Assembly: GCA_900320845.1 (NCBI GenBank)
Contig: ONTS01000006.1
Location: 1 to 64,000 of the forward strand
Source of the DNA: an uncultured Prevotellaceae bacterium
GTDB taxonomy: Bacteria; Bacteroidota; Bacteroidia; Bacteroidales; Bacteroidaceae
Reading direction: 5' to 3'
DNA length: 64,000 nucleotides
Shown here: positions 62,229 through 64,000 of the stretch, one piece after another
Layout: every line of letters starts with the position of its first letter
Numbering within the stretch: the stretch's first letter is position 1
The notes under the pieces: model-generated
What the model was told of the DNA's origin: nothing
Databases searched by the model: none
What the model saw: only the letters and a program-made list of their open reading frames with translations
Program-made: the position numbers and the translations under genes

Positions 62229-64000
62229 ATGAACCGCATATACAAAGCAACATACCTACTGCTCCTGCTCTTTGCCTCATTGGGCAGCCAGGCACAGCAA
62301 GTGATTGTGAAACCCGACATGACCTATGCCGGAACACCGCGCACCTGCCGCATAGCCGCACTCAATGTAGAAGGGGTGCAAGGCTACGAAGACATCATGC
62401 TGACCAGCATCTCAGGACTCGCCGTAGGACAGGTGATAACACTGCCGGGCAGCGAGATAACGGCTGCAGTGAGACGCTACTGGAAACACGGTCTCTTCTC
62501 ACAAGTGTCCATCGTGGCAGACTCGATAGTAGGAAGCGATGCGTATCTGACCATACATCTCGCCACACGTCCGCGTATCTCCACCATCAATTATATAGGA
62601 CTGAGAAAGTCGGAGATAACCGACATGGAGAACAAGCTTGGACTGCTGAAGGGCGGACAGCTGACTCCCAACACCATAGACAGAGCCAAGACACTGGCAC
62701 GGAAATACTTTGACGACAAAGGATTTACCAATGCCGAGATAGAAATACGCCAACGCGACGATGTCAGCACCAACAATCAGGTGATACTCGACGTGGAAGT
62801 GCGCAAAAACCAGAAGCTGAAGGTGCGCAACATTACCATCGAAGGCAATGAGAAACTGAGCGACAAGCGCATCAAAGGTACCCTCATACGCAAAGGAACC
62901 TTCAAAAACATGCACGAAGCAGGCAAGATAGCAAACTTCCTGAAGAAGAAGAAGTACACCCCGCAGCGCTGGAAGGAAGACAAACAGCACCTCATAGACA
63001 AATACTACGAGCTGGGCTACCGCGACGCCGTCATCCTCTCAGACAGCGTATGGAACGAAGACGAGAAACACGTGAACATCAACGTCAAAGTTGACGAAGG
63101 AAAACAATACTACATCCGCAACATCACCTGGGTGGGCAACACCGTGTTCAACACCCAATACCTCAGCCAAGTACTGGGAATGAAGAAAGGCGACGTATAC
63201 AACCAGCGCCTGCTCGACAAGCGTCTGACATCTGACGAAGACGCCGTGGGCAACAACTACTGGAACACTGGTTACCTGTTCTACAACCTGCAACCAACCG
63301 AAATCAATATCGTAGGCGACAGCGTCGACCTGGAGATGCGCATACAGGAAGGCACACAGGCACGCATCAATAAGGTGCGTATCAACGGTAACAACCAACT
63401 GTATGAGAATGTGGTGCGTCGTGAGCTTCGTACCAAGCCTGGCGACCTCTTCTCCAAAGAAGCATTGGAGCGTTCGGCACGCGAACTGGCATCCATGGGA
63501 CACTTTGACCCGGAAAAATGCAGTCCCGACATTCGTCCCAACCCAGAAGACGGCACGGTGGACATCAATTGGAACCTGGAACAAAAGAGCAACGACCAGA
63601 TAGAAGTGAGCTTCGGATGGGGACAGACCGGCGTGACAGGACGTCTCGGACTGAAACTCAACAACTTCTCACTCGCCAACCTCTTCCACCCCAAACGTGA
63701 ACACCGCAGACTGCTGCCCATTGGCGACGGTGAGTCGCTGTCGCTCGGAGCACAGACAAACGCATCCTACTACCACTCCTACAACCTGCAGTATGCTACA
63801 GGATGGTTCGGCGGTAAACGACCGATACAGTTCTCGATAGGTGCTTTCTATTCAAAGCAAACCGACGTTTCTAGCAACTACTACAACAACGCTGCATTGC
63901 AAAACTATTACAACTCCTACTACGGATCAGGCTACGGCTACTACAACAACTACCAGGACTACTACGATCCTGACAAGTATATCGAGATGATGGGATTCAA
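62229..64000 (+). CDS. bamA: BamA (partial, runs off the window)
   Basis: The first 590 codons of the outer-membrane assembly protein, with an unbroken frame to the window end. Signal peptide MNRIYKATYLLLLLFASLGS, then POTRA domains (TCRIAALNVEGVQGYEDIML, ISTINYIGLRKSEITDMENK, LKVRNITIEGNEKLSDKRIK, YYIRNITWVGNTVFNTQYL, ARINKVRINGNNQLYENVV), five in all. The barrel starts near residue 455 (IEVSFGWGQTGVTGRLGLKL). A Tyr/Asn-rich segment near 545-580 (NNYYNNAALQNYYNSYYGSG) looks like a surface loop insert. It inserts outer-membrane proteins, including those of the SusC type. The C-terminus is beyond the window. Confidence 0.93.
   Translation, partial: MNRIYKATYLLLLLFASLGSQAQQVIVKPDMTYAGTPRTCRIAALNVEGVQGYEDIMLTSISGLAVGQVITLPGSEITAAVRRYWKHGLFSQVSIVADSIVGSDAYLTIHLATRPRISTINYIGLRKSEITDMENKLGLLKGGQLTPNTIDRAKTLARKYFDDKGFTNAEIEIRQRDDVSTNNQVILDVEVRKNQKLKVRNITIEGNEKLSDKRIKGTLIRKGTFKNMHEAGKIANFLKKKKYTPQRWKEDKQHLIDKYYELGYRDAVILSDSVWNEDEKHVNINVKVDEGKQYYIRNITWVGNTVFNTQYLSQVLGMKKGDVYNQRLLDKRLTSDEDAVGNNYWNTGYLFYNLQPTEINIVGDSVDLEMRIQEGTQARINKVRINGNNQLYENVVRRELRTKPGDLFSKEALERSARELASMGHFDPEKCSPDIRPNPEDGTVDINWNLEQKSNDQIEVSFGWGQTGVTGRLGLKLNNFSLANLFHPKREHRRLLPIGDGESLSLGAQTNASYYHSYNLQYATGWFGGKRPIQFSIGAFYSKQTDVSSNYYNNAALQNYYNSYYGSGYGYYNNYQDYYDPDKYIEMMGF

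Noticed and set aside
1..64000. CRISPR array, tRNA, rRNA, transposase or prophage
   Set aside because: Read through on both strands at the level possible by eye; no regular spacer-repeat array, cloverleaf, or transposase, integrase or phage protein was found.

Overview
The window is a gene-dense chromosomal stretch of a Bacteroidetes bacterium, most likely a member of the Prevotellaceae (order Bacteroidales). Evidence seen directly: a SusC/SusD pair, many lipoproteins and TonB-type outer-membrane proteins, a PorZ-type protein of the type IX secretion system, an S46 dipeptidyl-peptidase, a long LepB, and promoters of the Bacteroidetes form TTTG-N20-TAnnTTTG. No rRNA, tRNA, CRISPR array, insertion sequence or phage gene was seen. 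Species cannot be set from the sequence alone.

Layout. 1-10.1 kb: a secreted SH3-like protein (minus), then a plus-strand run of SemiSWEET, leuS, yitT, rdgB, porZ, an acyltransferase and deoD, closed by a strong terminator. 10.2-10.9 kb: a DUF805 membrane protein with a triplicated tail. 11-16 kb (minus): ABC ATPase, ABC permease, YtrA-like GntR regulator and TonB-type receptor, behind a consensus promoter with a candidate operator at the start site. 16-20.2 kb (minus): M23 peptidase, recG, DJ-1/PfpI. 20.3-23 kb: nadK and an ABC exporter. 23.1-30.6 kb: a four-gene import operon (SusC, SusD, HExxH lipoprotein, DUF4302 lipoprotein). 30.7-33.4 kb: beta-barrel protein, glutathione peroxidase, trxB. 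33.7-39.2 kb (minus): mutS, lolD, a cation/proton antiporter. 39.3-40.9 kb: ruvB, coaD. 41-42.9 kb (minus): a THUMP-like methyltransferase and a lipocalin-like lipoprotein. 43-55 kb: ychF, dapB, lepB, wbqC, flippase, S46 peptidase, tatA, tatC, a poly-ferredoxin fusion and an exported aldo/keto reductase. 55.2-57.1 kb: upp (minus), then an AT-rich island with a lipoprotein and a broken gene. 57.2-64 kb: pckA, then the envelope cluster DUF6242, DUF6089, uppS and bamA, which runs off the window end.

How the genes work together. The most interesting group is the Tat locus at 51-55 kb. A minimal TatA/TatC pair sits directly before two iron-sulfur proteins that both carry twin-arginine motifs. One is a membrane-anchored six-cluster ferredoxin with an internal twin-arginine segment at the junction of two ferredoxin halves. 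The other is a predicted Tat lipoprotein that joins an aldo/keto reductase to a two-cluster ferredoxin tail. I infer a self-contained electron route from the quinone pool to a periplasmic reductase. The second group is the SusCD operon with an HExxH metallohydrolase and a DUF4302 protein, an importer that is probably not for glycans.

Other structure: a 22-bp repeat found at two sites 26 kb apart, once forming the C-terminal tail of an ABC ATPase and once forming a hairpin between convergent genes; and a recombination-like junction near 56.94 kb where base composition and reading frame both change.
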